The notes under the pieces: model-generated
Told to the model about the DNA's origin: nothing
The model's input: the letters and a program-made list of their open reading frames with translations, nothing else
The model's database searches: none
DNA from: Mycolicibacterium hippocampi
GTDB lineage: Bacteria > Actinomycetota > Actinomycetes > Mycobacteriales > Mycobacteriaceae
Length of the DNA: 64,000 nt
Direction: 5' to 3'
NCBI RefSeq assembly: GCF_010723735.1
Contig: NZ_BLLB01000002.1
Location: 186,001-250,000, forward strand
Shown here: positions 28,798 through 38,213 of the stretch, one piece after another
How the letters are laid out: the number at the start of each line of letters is the position of its first letter
Position numbering within the stretch: the first letter of the stretch is position 1
Translations under genes and position numbers: made by a program

Positions 28798-29999
28798 ACA
28801 GCACCGCGGACGTGGTCATCGTCGGCGGCGGCATCGAAGGCGCCGCCGCGGCGTGGGCTCTCGGCGCCCGCGGCGTCACCGATGTTGTTGTCGCCGAACG
28901 CAACACGGTCGGGGCCGGGATGACCGGCAAGTCCAGCGGCATCGTGCGGTGTCACTACGGCGTCAGCTCGCTGGCCGCGATGGCCGCCGACGGGCTCGAG
29001 GTGTTCGAGCGGCCCGCGGACTTCCTGGGAGAGCACGCCACCGACATCGGGTTCCGCCAGACCGGCTACGTCGTCGGGGTCGGTGAGCCCAACGTCGACT
29101 CGCTGCGCAAGAGCCTGGCGGCGCAGCGCTCCGTCGGGGTTCAGACCGAGGAGATCGACCACGCCGAGGTGGCGCGGCTGTGGCCGTTCGCGGACCTGAC
29201 CCCGTTCGCCGCGTTCGGCTGGGAGCCGCGCGGCGGTTACGGCGACGGCTACCAGACCGCGCAGGCGTTCGCGGCGTCGGCGCGCGCTGCCGGGGTCCGG
29301 ATCCACCAGGGCTGCGCGGTCACCGGCCTGCTCGTCGACGGTGACCGGGTCACCGGCGTGCAGTTGGCCGACGGTTCGTCGATCTGCGCGGGCACCGTCG
29401 TCGTCGCCACCGGGGTCTGGACGCGGCCGCTGCTCGAGCGGTACGACATCGACGTTCCGATTCGGGTGATCCGCGAGCAGATCGTGATGATCGACCCCGG
29501 CGTGACGACGGGTCCGGTACCGGTCTTCTCCGACCTGGTGTCACTGCAGTACGTCCGCGCCGAGGTCGGCGGCGACATCCTGTTCGGCAACAGCGACCTG
29601 CCCGGATACGACGCGATCGTGCCGGCCGATCCCGACGGCTACCTCAACCGCGCCACCGACGAGTTCGTCGACGTCACCGTCGACAAGGTCGGCACCCGGT
29701 TTCCCGGCTTCGCCGACGCGGCCATCTCCAGCAGCTACGCCGGGTGCTACGACGTCACACCGGACTGGAACCCGATCATCTCCAAGGCCCCGCTGGACGG
29801 GTTGGTGATCGCCGCCGGGTTCAGCGGCCACGGCTTCAAGATCGCGCCGGCCGTCGGCAGGCTCGTCGCCGACATCGTGGTCGACGGTCACAGCAGCGAT
29901 CCGCGCATCCCGGATTCGGACTTCCGGTTCGGGCGTTTCGCCGAAGGTGAGCCGCTCAAGACCCCCTTCCCCTACGTCGGGGCGGGACAGATGCGCTAG
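28794..29999 (+). CDS. sarcosine-oxidase-beta-like FAD-dependent oxidoreductase (DAO family)
   Basis: This 401-residue flavoenzyme has an N-terminal FAD-binding VVIVGGGIEGAAAAWAL and the block MTGKSSGIVRCHYG, typical of sarcosine oxidase beta and related amine oxidases. The C-terminal SGHGFKIAPAVGRLVADIV closes the FAD site. It starts at ATG 28794 with a 4-nt overlap to the FMN subunit, so it is part of the same operon. A heterotetrameric oxidase would need alpha, gamma and delta chains; none are present, so it probably acts alone or with another partner. N-methylglutamate, sarcosine or another secondary amine would fit the operon. Confidence 0.88.
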   Translation: MNSTADVVIVGGGIEGAAAAWALGARGVTDVVVAERNTVGAGMTGKSSGIVRCHYGVSSLAAMAADGLEVFERPADFLGEHATDIGFRQTGYVVGVGEPNVDSLRKSLAAQRSVGVQTEEIDHAEVARLWPFADLTPFAAFGWEPRGGYGDGYQTAQAFAASARAAGVRIHQGCAVTGLLVDGDRVTGVQLADGSSICAGTVVVATGVWTRPLLERYDIDVPIRVIREQIVMIDPGVTTGPVPVFSDLVSLQYVRAEVGGDILFGNSDLPGYDAIVPADPDGYLNRATDEFVDVTVDKVGTRFPGFADAAISSSYAGCYDVTPDWNPIISKAPLDGLVIAAGFSGHGFKIAPAVGRLVADIVVDGHSSDPRIPDSDFRFGRFAEGEPLKTPFPYVGAGQMR

Positions 30000-30010
30000 A
30001 CAGGACACTT

Positions 30011-30682
30011 GTGGCCCCGCCTGACTCTCACGCCGACGATCACGTGCCGCTGCTCCGCAACAAATCCGGCACCGCCCGCGACCGGGATCCGGCCGAACCG
30101 GTCGAAGAACTCGAGATCGAGGCCGCGATCGGGCACAACGTGCGCCAACTGCGCCTGCAGCAGGGGCTCACGGTCGCCGAGACTGCCGCTCGCATCGGCA
30201 TCTCCAAGGCGATGATGAGCAAGATCGAGAACGCCCAGACCTCCTGCAGTCTGTCCACACTGGCGCTGCTGGCCAAAGGCTTCGACGTGCCCGTGACCAG
30301 CCTGTTCCGCGGTGCCGACATGGAGCGGCCCGCCGCGTTCGTCAAGGCCGGCACCGGGGCTGCGATCGTGCGCAACGGCACCAAGGAGGGCCACGAGTAC
30401 CAGCTGCTGGGCTCGCTGCGCGGCGAGCACAAACGCCTGGAGTGCCTGCACGTCACGCTGTCGGAGAAGAGCCGGACCTACCCGCTGTTCCAGCACCCCG
30501 GCACCGAGTTCATCTACATGCTCGAGGGCGTCATGGACTACAGCCACAGCCGTTCGGTGTACCGGCTGCACCCGGGTGACTCGTTGCAGATCGACGGTGA
30601 GGGCGCCCACGGGCCGATCGACCTGGTGTCGCTGCCGATCCGGTTCCTGTCGGTCATCGCGTTCCCCGACTCCCAGGTCTGA
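30011..30682 (+). CDS. XRE-cupin transcriptional regulator (PuuR-like layout)
   Basis: This 223-residue protein starts at GTG 30011, 11 nt after the flavoenzyme stop. Its HTH_3 domain lies at about residues 43-98 (VAETAARIGISKAMMSKIEN is the recognition part). The C-terminal cupin domain at about 125-220 (FQHPGTEFIYMLEGVMDY, then LHPGDSLQIDGEGAHGP) is a likely small-molecule or metal sensor. The XRE-cupin layout is that of PuuR, the repressor of gamma-glutamyl-putrescine catabolism, which also involves a glutamine-synthetase-like enzyme. It probably regulates the amine operon it ends. Confidence 0.92.
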   Translation: MAPPDSHADDHVPLLRNKSGTARDRDPAEPVEELEIEAAIGHNVRQLRLQQGLTVAETAARIGISKAMMSKIENAQTSCSLSTLALLAKGFDVPVTSLFRGADMERPAAFVKAGTGAAIVRNGTKEGHEYQLLGSLRGEHKRLECLHVTLSEKSRTYPLFQHPGTEFIYMLEGVMDYSHSRSVYRLHPGDSLQIDGEGAHGPIDLVSLPIRFLSVIAFPDSQV

Positions 30683-30688
30683 CGGGTT

Positions 30689-30716
30689 TTGGCATCCACG
30701 CTCACCGGAGTAGAGT
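30689..30716 (+). promoter_or_regulatory. leuA promoter
   Basis: TTGGCA (30689-30694) and TAGAGT (30711-30716) are 16 nt apart and match the -35 and -10 consensus well. Transcription is predicted to start at or just before 30724, exactly at the GTG of the leader peptide. Confidence 0.7.
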
Positions 30717-30723
30717 GGCTCGC

Positions 30724-30765
30724 GTGCAGCGGGTGCTCCTTCTCGGACGCCGCGACGGGGTCTGA
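30724..30765 (+). CDS. leuA leader peptide (leucine attenuator)
   Basis: A 13-codon open frame, GTG to TGA, encodes MQRVLLLGRRDGV. It carries three consecutive Leu codons (CTC CTT CTC) followed by a Gly-Arg-Arg run. There is no SD, and the predicted transcription start coincides with the GTG, so it is likely translated as a leaderless mRNA. Stalling at the Leu codons when leucyl-tRNA is scarce would decide which of the downstream hairpins forms. The frame is too short for normal gene finding. Confidence 0.7.
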   Translation: MQRVLLLGRRDGV

Positions 30766-30801
30766 TCCAGACTGGCTTCCCGTCGCGGGTGTTTGGCGAC
30801 G
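30751..30801 (+). promoter_or_regulatory. attenuator: mutually exclusive hairpins in the leuA leader
   Basis: Hairpin A pairs CGCGACGGG (30751-30759, inside the leader frame) with CCCGTCGCG (30779-30787), with an inner helix GTCTG/CAGAC (30760-30764 with 30768-30772). Hairpin B pairs CGTCGC (30782-30787) with GCGACG (30796-30801). The shared segment 30782-30787 means the two cannot form together. Neither is followed by a run of T, so termination, if any, may be Rho-dependent or act on translation. Confidence 0.6.
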
Positions 30802-30812
30802 CGCCGGTCTGA

Positions 30813-32663
<1,851 letters not shown>

Positions 32664-32668
32664 CTGAC

Positions 32669-32691
32669 GTTCGCGCAAGAAATGCGCGAAC
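32669..32691 (+). terminator. stem-loop after leuA
   Basis: GTTCGCGCA (32669-32677) and TGCGCGAAC (32683-32691) form a perfect 9-bp stem with a 5-nt loop, 5 nt after the leuA stop. There is no T run, as is usual for mycobacterial hairpins, so it may terminate weakly or stabilise the 3' end. Confidence 0.6.
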
Positions 32692-32712
32692 CTCGGTTAA
32701 GGAGCAGCCGTC

Positions 32713-33096
32713 GTGTGGGATTCATTTTGGGATTATCTGTGGTCCGCGGTCGTCATCTTCGCGTTCATCGCGTACCTGATGATCCTGTTCAACATCTTGG
32801 CCGACCTGTTCTGGCGTGATCACAAGACCTCGGGGCTGGTGAAGGCGATCTGGGTGATCTTCCTGATCGCGATCCCTTATCTGACGGCGCTGGTGTATCT
32901 GATCGCGCGCGGCAAGGGCATGTCCGAACGCGCCCGCGAGCAGGCTCTGCAGGCCAAGGCGCAGACCGACGACTACATCAAGCAGGCGGCCGGACGTTCC
33001 CCCGCGCAGGAGATCGCCGACGCCAAGGTGCTGCTGGAGGCGGGGACGATCACCCCGGCGGAGTTCGACGCGTTGAAGGCCAGAGCGCTGGCCTGA
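32713..33096 (+). CDS. membrane protein with PLDc_N-like region and C-terminal SHOCT motif
   Basis: This 127-residue protein starts at GTG 32713. Two hydrophobic helices come first (AVVIFAFIAYLMILFNILAD, then the WVIFLIAIPYLTALVYLIA segment). A charged linker follows, and a C-terminal SHOCT motif (ADAKVLLEAGTITPAEFDAL) that is thought to mediate oligomerisation. An SD-like AAGGAG lies 10 nt before the start. The function is unknown. It is absent from the leuA-dnaQ junction I remember in M. tuberculosis. Confidence 0.85.
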   Translation: MWDSFWDYLWSAVVIFAFIAYLMILFNILADLFWRDHKTSGLVKAIWVIFLIAIPYLTALVYLIARGKGMSERAREQALQAKAQTDDYIKQAAGRSPAQEIADAKVLLEAGTITPAEFDALKARALA

Positions 33097-33103
33097 CCGG
33101 CGC

Positions 33104-34105
33104 TCAGAACAGCGCGAGCTGGTCCTCGGCGGCGGAGGTGTCGACGAACTCGTCGATGGCGGTGCCGCCGATCACCGACTCCAGGGACGCCATGAAGTCG
33201 GCGCCGGAGACCACCGGCACCCCGAGCTCGCTGGCCTGGTAGCCCTTGCCCTGTTCGGTGGAGATGTGGTCACAGACCACCAGCGACGTGTGCGGGTCCA
33301 CCGCGTCGGTGTAGGCAAGCCCGGCGTGCAGGATGCGCTCGATGAGTTCCTCGTGGGTGTGGCTCACCTCGGCCGCCAGCGCCACCCTCATCCCCTGCAC
33401 CAGAGGACGCCCGGCCACGAACCGTCCGGGGTTGGCGTACGGGCACGGCATCCGAGCCGCCAGCACCTTCAGCGGGCGCAACTGGTCGTGCGTGACCCGG
33501 CCGTTCGGCCAGGTCCGGCAGGTCACCGAGCGCACCGGCAGCCATGCGTTGCGTTCCCGGGCCCGGGCCAGCACGGGCTTGAGGATCTGGGCGAGCACCA
33601 TCGCGTCGTCGAGCGCGTCGTGGGGCTTCATCTGGGTGATGCCCCAGTGACCGGCGAGCGTCTCCAGCCTCAGGTTCTCGGTGCCCAGGTCGAGGCGACG
33701 GGCCAGCTCGACGGTGCACATCACGGTCTCGACCGGCAGGGTGGCTTCGACCAGCTCGGCCTCGGCGGCGAGGAACCCGTAGTCGAAGCCGACGTTGTGG
33801 GCCACCAGAGTGCGCCCCCGCAGCAGCTCGAGGAGATCGTCGACGATGTCACCGAACGTGGGCTGGCCGTCGAGCATCTCCGCGGTCAGCCCGTGGACGT
33901 GTGTGGGACCGGGGTCGACCCCGGGGTCCAGCAGGCTGTAAAGGCTCTTCTCGACGTTGCCGTCATCGCTGAGCGCCAGCGCCGCGACGCTCACGATCCG
34001 CGACTGCCCGGGATGGAACCCCGACGTCTCGACGTCGACGACGGCCCATCCGGCACCGGGCGCCTCAGCTGGCCTGCCCCAGACACTTCCGCCGGATGAG
34101 CTCAC
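33104..34105 (-). CDS. DnaQ-like 3'-5' exonuclease with BRCT domain
   Basis: This 333-residue protein pairs an N-terminal DEDD-type exonuclease with a BRCT domain. Exonuclease motifs are WAVVDVETSGFHPG (Asp and Glu of ExoI), AHNVGFDYGFL (ExoII) and HDALDDAMVLAQIL (ExoIII, HxxxxD). The C-terminal BRCT-like part reads SELGVPVVSGADFMASL. It corresponds to the DnaQ homologue next to leuA in M. tuberculosis (Rv3711c). Mycobacterial proofreading is done mainly by the PHP domain of DnaE1, so this protein more likely serves repair. It is divergent from murT with 88 nt between them. Confidence 0.9.
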   Translation of the reverse strand: MSSSGGSVWGRPAEAPGAGWAVVDVETSGFHPGQSRIVSVAALALSDDGNVEKSLYSLLDPGVDPGPTHVHGLTAEMLDGQPTFGDIVDDLLELLRGRTLVAHNVGFDYGFLAAEAELVEATLPVETVMCTVELARRLDLGTENLRLETLAGHWGITQMKPHDALDDAMVLAQILKPVLARARERNAWLPVRSVTCRTWPNGRVTHDQLRPLKVLAARMPCPYANPGRFVAGRPLVQGMRVALAAEVSHTHEELIERILHAGLAYTDAVDPHTSLVVCDHISTEQGKGYQASELGVPVVSGADFMASLESVIGGTAIDEFVDTSAAEDQLALF

Positions 34106-34193
34106 CTCACGAGAATGGCACGCACCGCCGACAAGCCCCGCTCCACACGCCGCGTGTCGGTGGCAGCGGTTCGGTCTCTTTTAGACTGCCGGG

Positions 34194-35423
34194 ATGGTCA
34201 CCGGACGTGGACGGGTCGCACTCGCCGCAGGGGCGGGCGCGCGGTGGGCGTCGCGGGTCACCGGCCGGGGGGCCGGCGCGATGATCGGTGGTCTGGTCGC
34301 GATGACGCTGGACCGCTCGATCCTCGGCCAGCTGGCCCGCGACCGTCGCACCGTCGTCGTGACGGGTACCAACGGCAAGTCGACGACCACCCGGATGACG
34401 GCCGCCGCGCTGGCCACGCTCGGCCCGGTAGCGACCAACGCCGAGGGCGCCAACATGGACGCCGGGCTGGTTGCGGCGCTGGCCGCGGCGCCAGACGCGA
34501 CCCTGGCCGCCCTCGAGGTCGACGAGATGCACGTCCCGCACGTATGCGACGCCACCGAGCCGGCAGTGGTGGTCTTGCTGAACCTGTCGCGCGACCAGCT
34601 CGATCGCGTCGGTGAGATCAACCACATCGAGCGAACCTTGCGCAGCGGGCTCGCCCGCCACCCCTCTGCGGTGGTCGTGGCCAACTGCGACGACGTGCTG
34701 ATGACGTCGGCGGCCTACGACAGCGCCAACGTCGTGTGGGTGGCCGCAGGCGGCGGCTGGGCCGGGGACTCGGTGAGCTGCCCGCGCTCGGGCGAGATCA
34801 TCGTCCGGGAACAAACCCACTGGTACTCGACAGGCATGGATTTCAAGCGACCGGACCCGGATTGGTGGTTCGACGACACCCACATCCACGGGCCCGACGG
34901 CCTGTCGCTGCCGATGACCCTGGCACTGCCAGGGGCCGTCAACCGTGGCAACGCGACGCAGGCGGTGGCTGCGGCGGTGACCCTGGGCGCCGATCCCGCG
35001 GCCGCGGTGGCGGCGGTGTCGCTGGTCGACGAAGTGGCGGGCCGGTACCGGACCGTGCAACTCGGCGACCACACCGCGCGGGTGCTGCTGGCGAAGAACC
35101 CGGCCGGCTGGCAGGAGGCGCTGTCGATGGTGGACCGCGATGCCGCGGGAGTGGTGATCGCGGTCAACGGCCAGGTGCCCGACGGCGAGGATCTGTCCTG
35201 GCTGTGGGACGTCCGCTTCGAACACTTCGAGACGGTGCAGGTGGTCGCCGCAGGTGAGCGCGGCACAGACCTCGCGGTGCGTCTCGGCTACGCGGGCGTC
35301 GAGCACACGCTGGTGCACGACACCGTGCGCGCGATCGGCTCGTGCCCGCCCGGTCACGTCGAGGTCATCGCCAATTACACCGCTTTCCTGCAACTGAACC
35401 GGGTCCTGGAGCGGGCGAGATGA
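34194..35423 (+). CDS. murT: MurT, lipid II isoglutaminyl synthase ligase subunit
   Basis: This 409-residue Mur-ligase-family protein has the P-loop VTGTNGKSTTTRM near residue 57, the DEMHV metal/ATP block, and a C-terminal DUF1727-type domain. With GatD it amidates the D-Glu of lipid II, using ammonia released from glutamine. The ribbon region found in Firmicutes MurT (two CPxCG pairs) is degenerate: only one Cys (about residue 196, in SVSCPRSGEI) remains. The gene overlaps gatD by 4 nt. It should act at the inner face of the membrane. Confidence 0.93.
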   Translation: MVTGRGRVALAAGAGARWASRVTGRGAGAMIGGLVAMTLDRSILGQLARDRRTVVVTGTNGKSTTTRMTAAALATLGPVATNAEGANMDAGLVAALAAAPDATLAALEVDEMHVPHVCDATEPAVVVLLNLSRDQLDRVGEINHIERTLRSGLARHPSAVVVANCDDVLMTSAAYDSANVVWVAAGGGWAGDSVSCPRSGEIIVREQTHWYSTGMDFKRPDPDWWFDDTHIHGPDGLSLPMTLALPGAVNRGNATQAVAAAVTLGADPAAAVAAVSLVDEVAGRYRTVQLGDHTARVLLAKNPAGWQEALSMVDRDAAGVVIAVNGQVPDGEDLSWLWDVRFEHFETVQVVAAGERGTDLAVRLGYAGVEHTLVHDTVRAIGSCPPGHVEVIANYTAFLQLNRVLERAR

Positions 35424-36136
35424 GCGAGTCGGCGGTGCGGATCGGGCTGGTGCTGCCTGATGTGATGGGCACCTACGGCGACGGCGGGAACTCGGTGGTG
35501 CTTCGACAGCGGTTGCGGCTGCGCGGAATCCACGCCGAGATCGTGCCCATCACGCTCGACGACCCGGTGCCCGCCGAACTGGACCTCTACACCCTCGGCG
35601 GCGCCGAGGATTTCGCGCAGCGGCTGGCGACCAAGCATCTGATCCGATTCCCCGGTCTGCAACAGGCGATTTCGCGGGGCGCGCCGGTTCTGGCGATCTG
35701 TGCGGCGATCCAGGTCTTGGGCCACTGGTACGAGACGTCGGCCGGGGAACGTGTCGACGGGGTGGGCGTGCTGGACCTGACGACGTCGCCACAGCCGGAA
35801 CGCACCATCGGTGAGGTCGCGGCGAATCCGTTGATCGACGGGCTGACCCAGCCGTTGACCGGATTCGAAAACCACCGCGGCGGAACAGTACTGGGCACCG
35901 ACGCGCGCCCGTTGGCGGCCGTGACCAAGGGAGCAGGCAACCGGGCCGGTGACGGATTCGACGGCGCGGTCCAGGGCAGCGTCATCGCCACCTACCTGCA
36001 CGGCTGCTGCCTGGCCCGCAACCCGGAGCTCGCCGACCACCTGCTCACCGAAGTGGTCGGTCCGCTGGCGCCGCTCGAGCTGCCCGAAGTCACGCTGCTG
36101 CGCCGGGAGCGCCTCGCCGCGCCGCGGCGGGTGTGA
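35420..36136 (+). CDS. gatD: GatD, lipid II isoglutaminyl synthase glutaminase subunit
   Basis: This 238-residue CobB/CobQ-type class I glutaminase starts at ATG 35420 (ATGA overlap with murT). The nucleophile is Cys94 in VLAICAAIQVLG, the same position as in S. aureus GatD as I recall. The catalytic His is about residue 194 in TYLHGCCLARN. It supplies ammonia to MurT for isoglutamine formation in peptidoglycan. Its last 47 nt overlap the convergent gene. Confidence 0.93.
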   Translation: MSESAVRIGLVLPDVMGTYGDGGNSVVLRQRLRLRGIHAEIVPITLDDPVPAELDLYTLGGAEDFAQRLATKHLIRFPGLQQAISRGAPVLAICAAIQVLGHWYETSAGERVDGVGVLDLTTSPQPERTIGEVAANPLIDGLTQPLTGFENHRGGTVLGTDARPLAAVTKGAGNRAGDGFDGAVQGSVIATYLHGCCLARNPELADHLLTEVVGPLAPLELPEVTLLRRERLAAPRRV

Positions 36137-36983
36137 ACACGCAGCCCCGGCTGCGCAGCGCCGCCTCCACCCGGGCCAGCCACTGCTCGGGTCTGTCCTC
36201 GGCGATCACGCGGATCACGATCCAGCCCATCTCCTCGAGCATCCTCAGTCGTGCGATGTCCTTGACGTATTGGCGCCTGTCCTTCCGGTGGTGATCCCCG
36301 TCGTATTCCACGGCGACGCCGTACCGCTGCCACCCCATGTCCAGAAACGCGACCGGCCGGGAACCCACGACGACGGGTATCTGGGTCTCGGGCCGGGGAA
36401 AACCGTGGTCATGCAACCGGAGTCGCATCGCGCTTTCCCGCGGCGAGGCGGCGCCACCGTCGACCAGCGGCAAAAGTTCCCGTAGCTGCGTCACGGCGCG
36501 AGCGCGGGGGTGCCGATCGGCCAGCCGCGCGACGTCATCGACGTCGAAGCGCTGGTTCCACATCAGCGCGTCCAGGCGCGCGAGTGCGCAACCGCGGTCC
36601 AGGTGGCGGCCGAGATCAAACGCCGTGCGCAGTCGAGTGGTGACCGGTAACCCGCCGATCCGCGTGACCTCGTCGTCGCAGATGAGTTCGGCACGCGGGA
36701 TCAGGCCTTCCTGAGGGAGGCTCTTCACTCCGGCCACCTCGACAGGTTCAGCAGGATCCACCCAGGGCGCTCCGTGCAGCGCGGACGCCGCCACCCCGGC
36801 GATCACGCCTTTGCGGCCCGTCGCCAACCACGCACCTATCGCCCGATCCCGCAGCGTGATCTCGGCGCCCTTGCCGATGAAGACGCCGCGGAACAACGTT
36901 GTGAAATCGCGCCGGAGTTCGTGCCGGGTGACCACACCCGCCCTCACCGCCTCACCGCCGAGAATGACCCTGCCCATGGCCAT
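36090..36983 (-). CDS. DUF559/Vsr-like nuclease-fold protein with N-terminal AbiEi-like region
   Basis: This 297-residue protein matches the hypothetical next to gatD in M. tuberculosis (Rv3714c position). The N-terminus looks like a winged-helix/AbiEi-type region (GVVTRHELRRDFTTLFRGVFIG). The C-terminus has a restriction-endonuclease-like core: RYGVAVEYDGDHHRKDRRQY supplies an Asp-Glu and a basic segment, then LRMLEEMGWIVIRVIAED. The fold suggests a nuclease, but no substrate is known. Its 3' end overlaps gatD by 47 nt. Confidence 0.8.
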   Translation of the reverse strand: MAMGRVILGGEAVRAGVVTRHELRRDFTTLFRGVFIGKGAEITLRDRAIGAWLATGRKGVIAGVAASALHGAPWVDPAEPVEVAGVKSLPQEGLIPRAELICDDEVTRIGGLPVTTRLRTAFDLGRHLDRGCALARLDALMWNQRFDVDDVARLADRHPRARAVTQLRELLPLVDGGAASPRESAMRLRLHDHGFPRPETQIPVVVGSRPVAFLDMGWQRYGVAVEYDGDHHRKDRRQYVKDIARLRMLEEMGWIVIRVIAEDRPEQWLARVEAALRSRGCVFTPAAARRGAPGAAA

Positions 36984-37010
36984 ATGGTGTCACCGGCCAC
37001 CGACAATTCT

Positions 37011-37067
37011 CGAGATCCGAGTTTTGTCACGAAAGTGCGAGAAGACTGCTGCAAAACTCGGATCTCG
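37011..37067. repeat. perfect 16-bp inverted repeat, 25-nt loop
   Basis: CGAGATCCGAGTTTTG (37011-37026) is the exact reverse complement of CAAAACTCGGATCTCG (37052-37067). It lies downstream of recR and upstream of the DUF559 gene. The arms are less GC-rich than their surroundings and there is no T run, so it may be a terminator or a dispersed palindromic element. Confidence 0.85.
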
Positions 37068-37081
37068 GCGTGGCGGGAACC

Positions 37082-37156
37082 GGCGAGCCGCGAGTCAGGC
37101 CATCGCGGCGAGCCGCGAATCAAGCCATCGCGGCGAGCCGCGAATCAAGCCATCGC
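37082..37156. repeat. three tandem 25-bp copies of the recR 3' end
   Basis: Units at 37082-37106, 37107-37131 and 37132-37156. The second and third are identical; the first differs at two positions. The right-hand unit includes the last codons and stop of recR, so each extra copy repeats the sequence encoding Met-Ala-stop. Confidence 0.92.
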
Positions 37157-37756
37157 GCGGCGGCCGACCAGCGCGCGGCCCAGCGTCAACTCGTCGGCGA
37201 ACTCCAGGTCACCGCCCATCGGCAGGCCCGAGGCGATGCGCGTCACGGTGAGGCCGGGGATGTCGCGCAGCATCCGCACCAGATAGGTGGCCGTGGCCTC
37301 ACCTTCGGTGTTGGGGTCGGTCGCGATGATCACCTCGGAGACGTCCACGCCGTCGACCCGCTCACCGATCCGGTTGAGCAGCTCGCGGATGCGCAGCTGG
37401 TCCGGACCGATGCCCGACAGCGGATCGAGCGCACCCCCGAGGACGTGGTAGCGCCCGCGGAACTCCCTGGTGCGCTCGACCGCTTGCACATCCTTGGGTT
37501 CTTCGACGACACACACCAGCGAGGCGTCGCGCCGCGAGTCGCTGCAGATCCGGCAGCGGTCCTCGTCGCTGACATTGCCGCACACCGCGCAGAACTTCAC
37601 GCCGTCGCGCACCTTGCCCAGCACCGCGGTGAGGCGGTCGATGTCGGTCGGCTCCACCGACAGCAGATGGAACGCGATGCGCTGTGCACTCTTCGGCCCG
37701 ATACCGGGCAGTTTGCCCAGCTCGTCGATCAGATCCTGGACCGGGCCCTCGAACAA
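37145..37756 (-). CDS. recR: RecR recombination mediator
   Basis: This 203-residue protein (the usual length) has an N-terminal helix-hairpin-helix ([17 protein letters not shown]), a four-Cys zinc finger at residues 56, 59, 68 and 71 ([16 protein letters not shown]), a Toprim domain with [17 protein letters not shown], and a C-terminal Walker B-like segment ([11 protein letters not shown]). It loads RecA at gaps together with RecO. It lies 1 nt downstream of ebfC, so the two form an operon. Its stop codon is within the tandem repeat. Confidence 0.97.
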   Translation of the reverse strand: MFEGPVQDLIDELGKLPGIGPKSAQRIAFHLLSVEPTDIDRLTAVLGKVRDGVKFCAVCGNVSDEDRCRICSDSRRDASLVCVVEEPKDVQAVERTREFRGRYHVLGGALDPLSGIGPDQLRIRELLNRIGERVDGVDVSEVIIATDPNTEGEATATYLVRMLRDIPGLTVTRIASGLPMGGDLEFADELTLGRALVGRRAMA

Positions 37757-37757
37757 G

Positions 37758-38090
37758 TCAGAGCCCCGGCAACCCGAGGCCGCCCATCCCGCCCGCCAAC
37801 GGACCCAACCGGTCGTGCGCCAGGATGGTGACCTGCTTGGCGGCGTCGGAGATGGCGCCGACGATCAGGTCCTGCAGCGTCTCGACATCGGAGGGATCCA
37901 CCACCTTCGGGTCGATCGAGACCGTCGTCACCTCGCCGCTGCCCCGCATGGTGACCTGCACCAGCCCGCCGCCGGCCTGGCCGTGCACCTCGGCGTTGGC
38001 CAGAGCTTCCTGGGCTTCCATCAGCTGCTGCTGGACCTGCTGCGCCTGCGCGAGCAGTGCTGACATATCGGGTTGGTCCCCAGGCTGCAT
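37758..38090 (-). CDS. ebfC: YbaB/EbfC-family nucleoid-associated protein
   Basis: This 110-residue small protein has the conserved region [20 protein letters not shown] and [19 protein letters not shown], followed by [15 protein letters not shown]. Members are dimeric and bind DNA without clear sequence preference. The conserved dnaX-ebfC-recR order of many bacteria is split here; recR and ebfC stay together but dnaX is 4.5 kb away. It is divergent from the amidase gene. Confidence 0.93.
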   Translation of the reverse strand: MQPGDQPDMSALLAQAQQVQQQLMEAQEALANAEVHGQAGGGLVQVTMRGSGEVTTVSIDPKVVDPSDVETLQDLIVGAISDAAKQVTILAHDRLGPLAGGMGGLGLPGL

Positions 38091-38201
38091 GGCTGATCCC
38101 TCTTGCGTGTTGGTATGCGGACAGATGTCATATCGGTCTCGACTTGGTTTCGCTCGTCAAGATCCGTTGCTTTGGTCTTTAAGCGTAGTCCGCAAGCGGG
38201 C

Positions 38202-38207
38202 TACCGT
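38202..38207 (+). promoter_or_regulatory. -10 element for the peptidoglycan amidase, leaderless start
   Basis: TACCGT (TAnnnT) lies 6 nt before GTG 38214, the position expected if transcription starts at the first base of the coding sequence. No good -35 is seen at the usual distance. Confidence 0.35.
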
Positions 38208-38213
38208 GTCGCC

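Noticed and set aside
37082..37156. CRISPR-like array next to recR
   Set aside because: The three units abut directly with no spacers, include the recR stop codon, and no cas gene is in the window.
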